DNA from: [Phialemoniopsis] sp. UDSM-2020
Lineage: Eukaryota > Ascomycota > Sordariomycetes > Thyridiales > Thyridiaceae
Reading direction: 5' to 3'
NCBI GenBank assembly: GCA_018873225.1
Contig: JAEILZ010000001.1
Coordinates: 6,262,001-6,326,000, forward strand
Length of the DNA stretch: 64,000 nt
Part shown: in pieces, positions 21,990 through 31,501 of the stretch
How positions within the stretch are numbered: position 1 is the stretch's first letter
Layout of the letters: each line of letters opens with the position of its first letter
Position numbers and translations under genes: made by a program
Notes under the pieces: model-generated
What the model was told of the DNA's origin: nothing
Seen by the model: the letters and a program-made list of their open reading frames with translations, nothing else
The model's database searches: none

Positions 21990-24218
21990 TTACTCTTCGT
22001 AAAATTTTCTTCGGGGCTTTTTATTCTTCTTGCCCGGCTTGATCTGCGCGCCCTGCGACCCGTCTTTTCGTGACGCTTCCACACCGCTTGGTAGGGTCAT
22101 CACAGACCTCTCGGCGCCTGGACTCTTAGTCCCGGCAGCCGAGGTGTATCGAGGGCGCTTGCGGCTCTTAGCCCGCGCAGCCTTGGGTGATGCATCCTCT
22201 GGCTTGGCGTGGTAGCCGGGCTGGGACACGCGACGGCGCAGCTCGGGACTGTTGGGGACCGCCGGCCTAGTCTCGCGGCCCTTGTTGCGGCGACGGCGCC
22301 GCCGCCCGCCCCGGTGCGAATCTGGTCTGTTCTTGGCTCGTGCCTTGCGCCCTCGGGACCTTGTCGCCGCTGATGGAGTCGTCACAGTTGCCTGTGGCGC
22401 CGGGTTCGGATTCGGGAGGAGCGCGTCGTCTTCTGGTTTCGCAACGTGCGAGGTTGGTGGGGGAAGAGCCGCTGTGTCCTCGGTCTGCTGTTCCGCTTCA
22501 TTGTTAACATTCGCCACGTCGTCTTCCTCGTCCTCATCGCCACTGGAGGTGGTTTCCGATGACTCGTAGAACTTTCGTTTTACGCCTGCCCTGCTGTTCA
22601 TAAGCCACAGTCTCTTCTTAGGAGATCCAGAGTTGAGCCGGGTGTTGCGCGCAGTCACTTCGTCGAGGTCAAGTCCGCTCTCGGACTCGGCACTGCTAGG
22701 GGCTTCATCGTCCACGTTCTCGCACTTGAACCCGCACTTGCGCTCGTCTTCTTCATTTGATTGCTCTTTCACAGGTTGCTGCAGTTGCTTTGCGCCCTTT
22801 CCAGTTTGTTCTTCTTCCAAGCTTCCGTCATGCTTGATGGAAGCAGTGACGTATGACTTGGCGTGGCGGACAGATATGTCGGGCCTTACGACCCTCTTCA
22901 ATTTCGTCTCCTCTTCCGGGAGTTTTGATGTTGTCGTCAGCTCTGTCTTTGCGCTCGGTTGAGTGCCGTACAGCAAAATCTTCTCCCAGTCGTAGTCGTC
23001 AATGTCGTCAAAGTCAGACACACGGTCGGACTCATCATGCTTGAAGTCGCGATAGAGTTTGTAGACTGCTACAGAGATGGCATCCAGGTGTTAGTGGTGG
23101 TGCTCAACGCACCATTTTAACAAAAGCATGCACAGAGAAGAGTACTCACGAGATTCCTCGTCGGCTGCGTCGCGACTGGCTACCCGAAGCTGGGCTTCAC
23201 GAGATTTCTTCGCGACATAATTGTTCTTGCGCCTCTCGCGTTCCCCGTTCTTTCGGTCCTTCTCGGTGTCCGTGTCGGAAGAAAGACTTGGTCGACTCTG
23301 GTTGCCAGGTGCAATGCTCTTATTGTCCCTCCTGGTGATGTCTTGCAGTGCGCGAGATTGGGTTTGAGTGTCTGTCCGGGGCGACTTCTGTAAACGACTC
23401 GTCCCCTTCCCTAAAGGAGTAGCCTTCTTGATGCTGGGAGGTTGGTCATCATCGTCCTCGGGAGGGTCGTATATGTCGCGATCGCTCAGAGTAGGCGTCG
23501 ACACTGAAGCGGACTGTGCCGATGCTCGTCCCTTTCGCGGGGTTGAGTTGACCATCATGTCATCTTGTCTCTGTGACAGCGACGGCTTGAGTCGTGATGT
23601 TGGGCTTGTCTCGAGAGCAGCTGGTCCGTCATCAGAACTGTCAAGCACAATGTCATTGTCGCTGTCGCTCGAGGTCGAGGACGCTCGAGGGACACGGGGA
23701 CTCGACCTGTCCGTATCTCCCCTTCGCCTGCTGACCACCGCGCCCATTGCTTTTTGTGATATAATTTCCCGTTTGGGTGGCTTGCTCGGGGTAGCAAGGG
23801 TGCGTCCGGGATGGTGCGCCGGGCTCTTCGCAATCCCTGCAACCGCCCGGGGAGCTGAAAGGGACCCCGGCGGCGGCTTGACCGGGGTACTGTCGTGGGT
23901 GGGAGGACTTCCGGCCTCTGGCAAGATGTTGACGAGTCCTCCTCCTCGCAACAGACTCAGTTTATCACCAGGAAGAAATTCGTTTCCGTCGGCATCACAC
24001 AACTTGGCCTCGATGAGATGGCCGGGAGTGTCGGTGCCGTTGCCGGCCGATAATCTACGAGCGACCTCGTCCAGCAAGTCGTCAAAGATTGAGGTGCGCG
24101 GTAGTCGGATGCGAAACTGATGCTTCGGCTTGGTTGCCTTGAGATGGTCAAAGACATGCACTCTGATCGAGATGAACGCTGTGGGCGAGAATAACCCGGC
24201 AGGGATCGAATCAGCCAT
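21990..24218 (-). CDS. Coilin-like nuclear protein, disordered and basic
   Basis: Exons 24218-23150 and 23065-21990 give 714 residues. The donor is GTGAGT; the acceptor is a tandem TAGCAG, so exon 2 may also start at 23068 with one extra codon. Residues about 12-105 read as a small beta-grasp fold: ISIRVHVFDHL, then FRIRLPRTSIFDDLLDEV, then GNEFLPGDKLSLLRGGG. This pattern resembles the ubiquitin-like N-terminal domain of coilin, the Cajal-body scaffold. The rest is disordered, with acidic serine clusters (SSTSSDSDNDIVLDSSDD), a DYDWEKILLYG motif and Arg/Lys-rich blocks (RGGRRRRRRNKGR) that look like nuclear localisation or RNA-binding tracts. The assignment rests on the N-terminal pattern only; otherwise the protein is unrecognised. 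Confidence 0.6.
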
Positions 24219-24632
24219 GGTTCATCGTGTCCGTCGCACGAGTGGATAAGAAGCGAATTCGGAGTTATGAGGTGTGGATGATGGCAAATTGAGATGATAG
24301 AAATCTGAGCCAGAAGTTGACAAGAGACTGAATATGGTGAGATTACAAAGTGACTTGCAATGTTGCTTTTAGTGCGATTCAAAGGTAACCAAACAGTCAC
24401 TGTGAGTCGGCAAGAAATAGTCACCATAGGCAAGTTTGCTTTGTTCACTGAGCACACAACTACCACACTATCCAACTACGCCCACACCACGCGAGCTTCC
24501 CGTCTTAGACATGCATAATCACCAAGCCGGGCGAGGACCCACCCGGGCCGGCCGGACGCCAAGGCGGCAGGGCTAGCTCGGCTCGCCTCTTCCCACCGCC
24601 GCCTCTGAACTCAAAAATTTGCAAGTGTCAGG
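24219..24632. other. Intergenic region
   Basis: About 0.4 kb between two minus-strand genes: promoter of the coilin-like gene and 3' flank of the wall-protein gene. It is GC-rich near 24530-24600. No further feature seen. Confidence 0.5.
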
Positions 24633-25942
24633 TCAGGCCCAGCCTGGTCTCGGTCGGCCACGGCCACGGCACCGCCATCGCCATCCATGGCAGCCTGTGT
24701 CCGCATGGATTCTTGTGCGCGACAAATCTGAGCTCCAGGTACTCGTGCTAGTCACTGAGGGCAGCGATGAGGCCCATCGCCTGGAACTCGACGAAGAAGG
24801 TTGCGATGTTTTTGGGGATGGATCAGATGACGTTAGATCGGATGAGGGCGGATCCGACGAAGAAGGCGGGTCAGACGAAGAAGGCGGATCAGACGAGGAA
24901 GGCGGATCAGACGAAGAAGGCGGATCAGATGAAGAAGGCGGATCAGATGATGTTGGCTCAGACGAAGAAGGATCGGATGAAGTTGGATCGGATAAGCTTG
25001 CTTGAGACGATACAGTCCCAGAAGAGGTGACTGTCATGGAAGATGAGCTGGCCGAAGGCGAGATGGCCAAGGATGAGCTTGTTGATGATGAACTGGTGGA
25101 CGACGAACTGGTGGACGACGAACTCGTTGATGGCGAACTTGTTGTAGATGAACTTCTTGAGGACGAGGTTGCCGAGGACGAAGACGAAGTCGCTGAGGAC
25201 GAAGCCGATGACGAACTGGACAGAGACGAACTGGACGAGGATGAGCTGGCGGAGGATGAACTAGTGAAAGACGACGTGCTCCCAGATGTCGACGAAGTGG
25301 CCGAGGACGAACTACTTGAAGTTGAACGAGTCGAAGACGAGCTGCTTGACAATGAGCTGGCCGAGAGCGAGCTGCTCAAAGATGAACTGCTCGACGACGA
25401 TGAAGCGCTTGCCGTGGAAGATGCACGGCTACTTGAGGAGCTTGACTGCAGGGATATCAGAAAGATTCGCTCCAAAGATCAAACCTCAGCATCTGCTTCC
25501 TTAGCTTACAGCCACGGACCCACCAGAGATCTGGAACGGCGGCGAATAGTTGGTACCGCCGACTGAATCTCGAATCTCCATCTCATAAGTGTCGGATGTC
25601 GCCAGTGCTTTTGACGGTTCCCAGATAAATGACGTGCCCGGGTCGTTTGCTGGGGCCTGGTGTGAGCATATCTTGTCATGCAGACCATTTTAAGTGTCAA
25701 ACGGAAGCCAAGCCGCACTTTGACGTACAATCAATCACAGCCACTGGTACAAGATCGTCTGGTGGTTGCCCCGAGAAGAGTGTGAGGGTGATTGGACCGA
25801 CATTGCCAGCCCATCGAATCTGGAATGGTTGGCCGGCAACGATGCCGTTCCAGGTCGGGTTGGTGAACATGACCTGGGCAAGACAAGTGTGCACCAGAGC
25901 AAGCAGCCATAACGCTACGAGGTTTGCGGCCAAGGGTGTCAT
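24633..25942 (-). CDS. Secreted Ser-rich protein with KNH/Kre9-type N-terminal domain
   Basis: Exons 25942-25729, 25649-25510 and 25445-24633 give 388 residues. A signal peptide is clear (MTPLAANLVALWLLALVHTC). It is followed by a domain of the yeast KNH/Kre9 type found in fungal Ser/Thr-rich wall proteins: VMFTNPTWNGIVAGQPFQIR, then SFIWEPSKALATSDTYEMEI, then NYSPPFQISGGS. The remaining ~270 residues are almost pure Ser with Thr, Ala and Pro, including SSSDPP repeats encoded by the minisatellite at 24850-24957. It is probably a heavily O-glycosylated cell-wall protein. Such proteins usually end in a hydrophobic GPI signal. This frame instead ends in an Arg/Gly/Trp-rich tail, while another frame after an A-run offers a hydrophobic end, so the 3' end may carry an indel. 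Both introns fit in phase. Confidence 0.75.
24850..24957. repeat. 18-bp coding minisatellite, about six copies
   Basis: Tandem 18-mers of the form GGATCAGACGAAGAAGGC start at 24850, 24868, 24886, 24904, 24922 and 24940. The last copy is degenerate. On the minus strand each unit encodes six residues, SSSDPP in a circular sense. Unit length is a multiple of three, so copy-number change keeps the frame. Confidence 0.9.
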
Positions 25943-26192
25943 ATTGACTGGTTGAGCGCCGGAAGCTTTCACAACCACAAAGAATGCAAATGGGAGTAGA
26001 AACGCCGGCTACAGAGAAAGGTCTCAGACAAGTTCTGATTTGAAAGGGATTATATCTTTGCCTGCGTGTACCGGAATTCCCCATGGATGAAGGTAGAACC
26101 TGGATGAAAACACGCCAGCAATCTGTACCAGCGGTCTTGGTGCTTTGGTACGAGTGCCCGTTGAACCAAAGCCTTGGTAATAATATTTCTCA

Positions 26193-28045
26193 TCAAGCAG
26201 CGGGCGTCAACGCGTTCTTCGCTGCCTCACCCATGATCCGCTTGCTCCGGGCGAATAGTGACAACAGGAATGCCAACCCTATGGAGGCGCATGCAAAGGC
26301 AAACGTGACCTTGAGACCCCTCATGTATGCAATACGAACGCCGTCAAAGTCGGACCCAAAGGAGTGAAGCTCGGTCGCTCCCACGGCGAGCACCGTAGTC
26401 GGGTCAACCGCGGGTGCCGTGTTTGGCACTTCAGCCAACAGTCGATTGGCGAAGGCTGCAGCAGCGCCGGATTGCATGAAGGCACCTCCGATAGTCTGAA
26501 AGCCTGTGCCGCTCTCATGGTCAGCACGGCGGATGAAGATACGGAAGACAGATACGATGCTTACACATGAGAATGGCTGTAGTGGCGGCCATGTCACTCG
26601 CATCGGTGTTGGCCTGGGCCATGATCATGGCGACCTGAACACCAAACCCGTTGCCGACACCAGCGATGATCTGATAGCCGATCCACTTTCCCGCACCGGT
26701 GCCAATGTCGAAAGTATAGATGAGCCCGCAACCAACGGTGGCGAGAGCAGCGCCTCCAATGACGAACGGGGTAGTGTACCCGGTTGCGGATATTATGATT
26801 CCACTGACAACCGTGAAGATGGAGACCGACAGGATGAAAGGCAGATTGTGAACGCCAGATGCAATGGCGGACACGCTGTCAATGCTTTGGAAATAGATGG
26901 GCAGGTAGTAAATGACGACGATATAAGCGCCGAAAAAGAAGAAGCCCATTGCTGACAGCACCGCATTGCGCCTGACGAGTCGAGGAGGGCACATAGCCTT
27001 TTCGCCCATGTAGACCTCCCAGCCCACAAGCATGCCTAGGATGAGAACAAAGCCGACAAGCAGGCCGATAGTTAATGAGCTGCTCCAAGGATGTGTCACA
27101 CCGCCGTATTGCATGGCGAGAATGTAGCATATCACACATGCCAGCATCAACCCGGTTCCAACAGGGTCCATTTGCCAAACCTTTGCCCAGATGCTGTTGC
27201 CGTCCTCTATGGGCACGGATGGGGTTTGGAAAAAGAAAAGAAGAAACAGAGATGCAACAGCTCCGACGGGCAGGTTGATGTAGAAGCACCATCTCCACGT
27301 CACCGTTTCTGTGAAGACCCCGCCAAGCAGAGGTCCTACAGCCGACGCAATCCCTGCTAAGTTCAGTTCTTTTGCTCATGGTGCGGTCCTGCACCATACA
27401 GTACTCACCATATGATAGTCCAATCAGCCCTGTAAAAATAGGTCTCGTTTTGGGAGGTGAACTGAAGGCCGCCAAGATGAAGGAGCCTGTGTTTACACCA
27501 GCAGCTCCCAGTCCGGCGATGGCCCGGCCAACAATCAGCGCCACAGAGGAAGGGGCTACACCACAGATGAGACTGCCGACTTCAAAGAGGAAGATGGCGA
27601 GCAGAAAGGTGTACTTGAGGCTGAAGAAGCCATAGGCTTTGCCCCCTATTGCTTCTATCAGTATGGAATTTGTCCGACTTAGGGCACTGAAGGCTTATTC
27701 GCACAGGCTGTTTGGAAGCTCGCAGTGAGAAGGAAAAAGGCCGAGCCGTACCAAGCCACGTCGGAAAGGCTGTGGAAGTCATCTGTGATCTTTGGGATAG
27801 CCGTTGCAATGATAGTCTAGTCAAGTCAGATTCATGATGTTTGGAGGTTCGAAGGACCCATAGTGACTTACAAAATCCAGGGATGTCAGGAATATGGCCA
27901 GCATCAGAGCAACGACAATCAAGATCAGCTGCAAGCCAGTGGGATACTGCGGAGCTTGCTGCGCCATGTCCACACCCTGATCTTCTGACTCTTTCTTTTC
28001 GTGAGGCGAGCCGTGCTCTGAACTTTCGACTTCAGTTGTGGACAT
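26193..28045 (-). CDS. MFS drug/toxin efflux transporter (14-TM DHA family)
   Basis: Plasma-membrane proton antiporter that would export drugs or secondary metabolites. Five exons: 28045-27872, 27816-27705, 27645-27409, 27353-26565 and 26503-26193, giving 540 residues. All phases agree; exon 2 to 3 restores [14 protein letters not shown]. Family motifs: [20 protein letters not shown] at the end of TM1, [17 protein letters not shown] (motif B/C region), and [25 protein letters not shown] (antiporter motif), plus [18 protein letters not shown] late in the protein. Many hydrophobic segments support 14 TMs. The N-terminus is a hydrophilic, Glu-rich tail. Intron 3 ends in a tandem TAGCAG acceptor. 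The gene shares a 483-bp promoter with a C2H2 regulator, which may control it. No biosynthetic core gene is adjacent, so the substrate is unknown. Confidence 0.92.
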
Positions 28046-28528
28046 GATTTTTGTTTGTTTGTTGATGAAAGATTTGATTTGTCTGACTAAATCGTCCTTC
28101 TAGACAAATTGGTTAAGTGGGAGAATGCTTTTCAACCTCATGTTGGTCATAACAAAGCAACGGGTTATATAAGTTGTTATGGTTTCTGCTCCGCCGAGTC
28201 ATCATGTGTCCCGTCTCAACGTGATAGCAAACACCAACACGGAGCTGACTACTCCTGATCCGAGCCGGAGACCCCACCGATAGCGCCCGGTGTAAGACAT
28301 GCAATGACGGCCGAGACAAGCTATCGGTGGGGTAACCCCATTGGCTGGCGGGGGGTGGACCGCCGTGCTCACCTCTCTCTCGGGGCACCCGGACTTAAGC
28401 CTCAACTACGTCCTGCTTCTCCTACTGTCAAGACGTCCTTGTTGGACAGTCTCTCGCTACTTCCTGAACACTTGTTTTTGATATGCGAGCCTTACAGTAG
28501 GAGGTTTGAAGCAGGACCGGATGTCAAC
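28046..28528. promoter_or_regulatory. Divergent promoter, MFS exporter and C2H2 regulator
   Basis: 483 bases between the two start codons. A perfect 14-bp inverted repeat (28271-28284 and 28320-28333) with CCCCAC cores sits near the middle. It is a candidate binding site for the adjacent C2H2 protein, by inference. Confidence 0.6.
28271..28333. repeat. Perfect 14-bp inverted repeat in divergent promoter
   Basis: Left arm ACCCCACCGATAGC (28271-28284) and right arm GCTATCGGTGGGGT (28320-28333) are exact reverse complements, separated by 35 bases. Confidence 0.85.
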
Positions 28529-31054
28529 ATGAGTAAAGACGCTCAGGGCACGCCAGGTCGACTAAAGCAATGTTCCTACTGCGATCGCTCCTTTGCCCGG
28601 TCTGAACATCTTTCCCGACATGAACGCTCTCGTACGTCTCCATGCTCACATATATGCCATCTGACCTTTTCAAACCTGACATTGGTCCAGATCGTAATGA
28701 GCGGCCCTATCGGTGCGTGTCATGCAACTCGACCTTCGGTCGACAGGACACGTACAAGAGGCACCGATCGCGATACCATAATCAAACCATGATAGGACGG
28801 GGAGCTGCCTTGCCAACGCCCGACTCCTTGATGCAGGATCCGAGTCTGGAGGCGATGAGACCAGAAGTATCAGGAGACAAATGGCACACGTTCAACCCGC
28901 TACAGTTGTCCACTAATGATTTCCATTTCGAATATTCGATGGACCTCTTTTCCGGCTCTTCAGTATTTGACGCACCGTTCACAATGATATCCAACACAGA
29001 AAGCTTTGCTGGGGCGGCTGGACGCTTGCTCGACGAGCCAATCCCTATAACGCCGATACACAAGACGGCCGTCATCGACCAATCGCAGTGGAAGGGCCCA
29101 TTCGCTTTGTCCAACGTCAGATATGGTCAAATCCTGTCCCAGATAGACATGGTGAGCCGGGTGAGTTGTGATCCCGAGCCGCGTCCCTGCGTGGTATTGG
29201 CTTTATATGACATTGGGTAGTGAGATAACCCCTCTCCTTGGAGTCAATACCTGGCAAGGGAGTCAGAAGTTGAGTACGTACTAGTCCTAGTTGTTAAACT
29301 GACGTCGAGTACAGGTACCAGTTGGATTTCAACCACCCAGTCGACTCAAGTTCGAGACCTTATTGCGCACCTTCGCCGAATGTTTTCTCGTATACATACC
29401 GTGTATTCACATGGCGACCTGGAAAGCAGAGGATGCGTTTCCCTCCTTGATACTGGCCATGGCATCGATCGGAGCTTGCTATCAAGATGACGAGATAACT
29501 TCCTCCCACCTCTACACGGTTGCCAAAGCATCCATCAACAACTGTGTGAGAGTCATAGATATTCCAAACAAAATGGCTTGCTGACACCATAATATCTTAC
29601 AGATTGCATCCAGCCAGCTCTCCATGGCGAATGAGCCAATATGCGTATTACAGTGCATCTTGCTGGTCATGGTCAACGGCTCGAAGAGTGCAAACTTTCA
29701 CAATTATCAGGAAGCTACTTCCTTGGCATCTCTACTGATCGAGGTGAGCCCAGACATGCTCTCTACCCATTGCTTACAATCTCGACTACAGCGGCACGGA
29801 ACCAACTCGAAATGCTGACAGAACTTTAGGGTGTGCGGTATAGAAAGCCACCATGCGTATCCTTATGCAGAGTCAAAGGAGACGCTGCTCTCACAGAGCA
29901 GTGGCAGATGTGGATCGAGGCGGAGACGGCTACGCGGTAGGCTTTACAGAGCTTTCCACAAAAAAAAAACGACACAACTAACAATGCTGTCTAGGACCGT
30001 GTCGGCGATCTTCGTAGGCCTCAACGCACTGGGGATCAACTTTCAAGCTACAAACGGCCTCGGCAATTTAGACATGAGCCACTATCATCTGCCATGCGAA
30101 GACAACGAGTGGGCCAGCTCAACTCCTCAAGCGTGGCTGCAGAGCAGGCAGTCCAACTTCAAGCCGCCGGTCAGCCTTTCGACAGCCCTGGCCGCCATGT
30201 CAGTCTCTGGTGGTGTCACACCGCGCCCTCAGCTAAGCTTGTTTGGACTGTACGTCACGCTGCACGGCATCGTGAGGCAACTCCTAAGCCTCTACCAAGA
30301 AGTGTGGCTCCTAGCAACAACACCCACAGTAGCACAGCGATTCGACCACGCCCTGGAGTCGTGGAAGACGTGCTTCGAGCAGAGCCCAGAGGCTCACGTC
30401 TCCTCGCGATATCCCGACGGCGTGCTCGCCACCAACGCCATTGCTCTGTATCGCCAGACCTACGTCCGGCTGTTTGCCGACTTTGGCCCCCTTCGCTCGG
30501 CCTTTGCAACACGAGATGTGCAGACTATCCTGGCCAGCATGAAGCAGACCGAGATCGTGCTCACTGTATCAAACACGTGCCTAAAAGCGGCCGAGTGTGC
30601 CGTAGAAGCGTTGCAGACCTCGGTCAAGATGGGGCTGCTCCAGACGAGTTCCATCTCCGGATGGCACCGCAAATTACTGTTCAACCTACATTCGATTGAA
30701 GGCTGTAAGTGAAACCGCTACTTTATTTGTTCTCATCAGGCTTATTGTCAACTCTCAGGCCTCTTTCTATGCGCTTGGTTGCGACATCAGTCCACTCTGT
30801 CTGTCCTGAATCGATCACAAAAGGAAAACGACCTCGTTGACCTGGCTCAAGAGACGCTTGCAGAGGTAAGCCTGGACATGGCTATCTCATCCAAGCCATG
30901 CTCAACCAGGCTTGTTTATGCGTGGGCATTGATCTTTCGATCTTGCAACGCCTCGGGTCTGCATGGGCTTCACGGAGTCGTTGCCGATGCTCTCGACGCT
31001 TATGCGGATAGTCTTGCGTGTTACAAGGCAGGGGCGGGCGGTGGACTGATTTGA
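28529..31054 (+). CDS. Transcription factor: two C2H2 zinc fingers plus fungal-specific TF domain
   Basis: Seven-exon model: 28529-28631, 28691-29160, 29315-29545, 29603-29743, 29830-29936, 29995-30704 and 30759-31054; 685 residues, phases consistent. Finger 1 begins CSYCDRSFARSEHLSRHERS, and its last zinc ligand His is assembled across intron 1 (C|AT). Finger 2 is CVSCNSTFGRQDTYKRHRSRYH. The fungal-specific (Fungal_trans-type) region begins about residue 195 with FAECFLVYIPCIHMAT and APSLILAM-like helices (DAFPSLILAMASIGACYQ), and continues through TEQWQMWIEAETATR and VSAIFVGLNALGIN. It is nuclear and probably regulates the divergent MFS exporter. The intron after 29743 is the least certain: it contains a stretch that reads like a TF helix in another phase, with an in-frame TAG. 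A late GTAAGC at 30867 is read through because splicing there would break the frame. Confidence 0.8.
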
Positions 31055-31501
31055 GATCTTCAGCATGTACTTCATCTGCTCAACTTGTAGAAAATTTGGC
31101 CAAGCACATAAGAACTATGCCCCGGGTGGTATATAAGGTATCTATAATAGGTCATTTCTAAGCTCACAACACGATGCAGTCTCGGACGCCTGCGCCACGC
31201 GCGCACGCAGAGAATTCCCCAGCTCGTCCCCACTCCCAGTGTCCTCCGCGTGAATATTGTTGTACAATAGGAGGACATCGATGCCGAATACATTAAATAT
31301 CGTCCCCTTCGTTTCGTAGAGCCACCGGCGTCTAAATATGCACATGCAAAAAAAAACCCCTCTGTCCCCCCTGAAAAACGCCGTCTCGAGATGAGCAAGA
31401 GATCCCCTTGCTGATGGAGGAGTGAACACAATGATAAGAGAATATGGGTAAAACAGACGCTTCAAACACAAGTACGTCCAGTCAGATCCGAAACATGATA
31501 C
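31055..31501. other. Intergenic region between convergent genes
   Basis: 3' flanks of the C2H2 regulator (plus) and the glycosyltransferase (minus). Nothing else is recognisable. Confidence 0.5.

Noticed and set aside
24619..25566. Acidic plus-strand frames rich in Glu/Asp with GGSDEE repeats
   Set aside because: Reverse of the Ser-rich KNH protein; the minus strand has signal peptide, domain and splice sites.
30867..30910. GTAAGC...CCAG pair in the last exon of the C2H2 regulator
   Set aside because: Removal (44 nt) breaks the frame; read-through keeps a family-like C-terminus.
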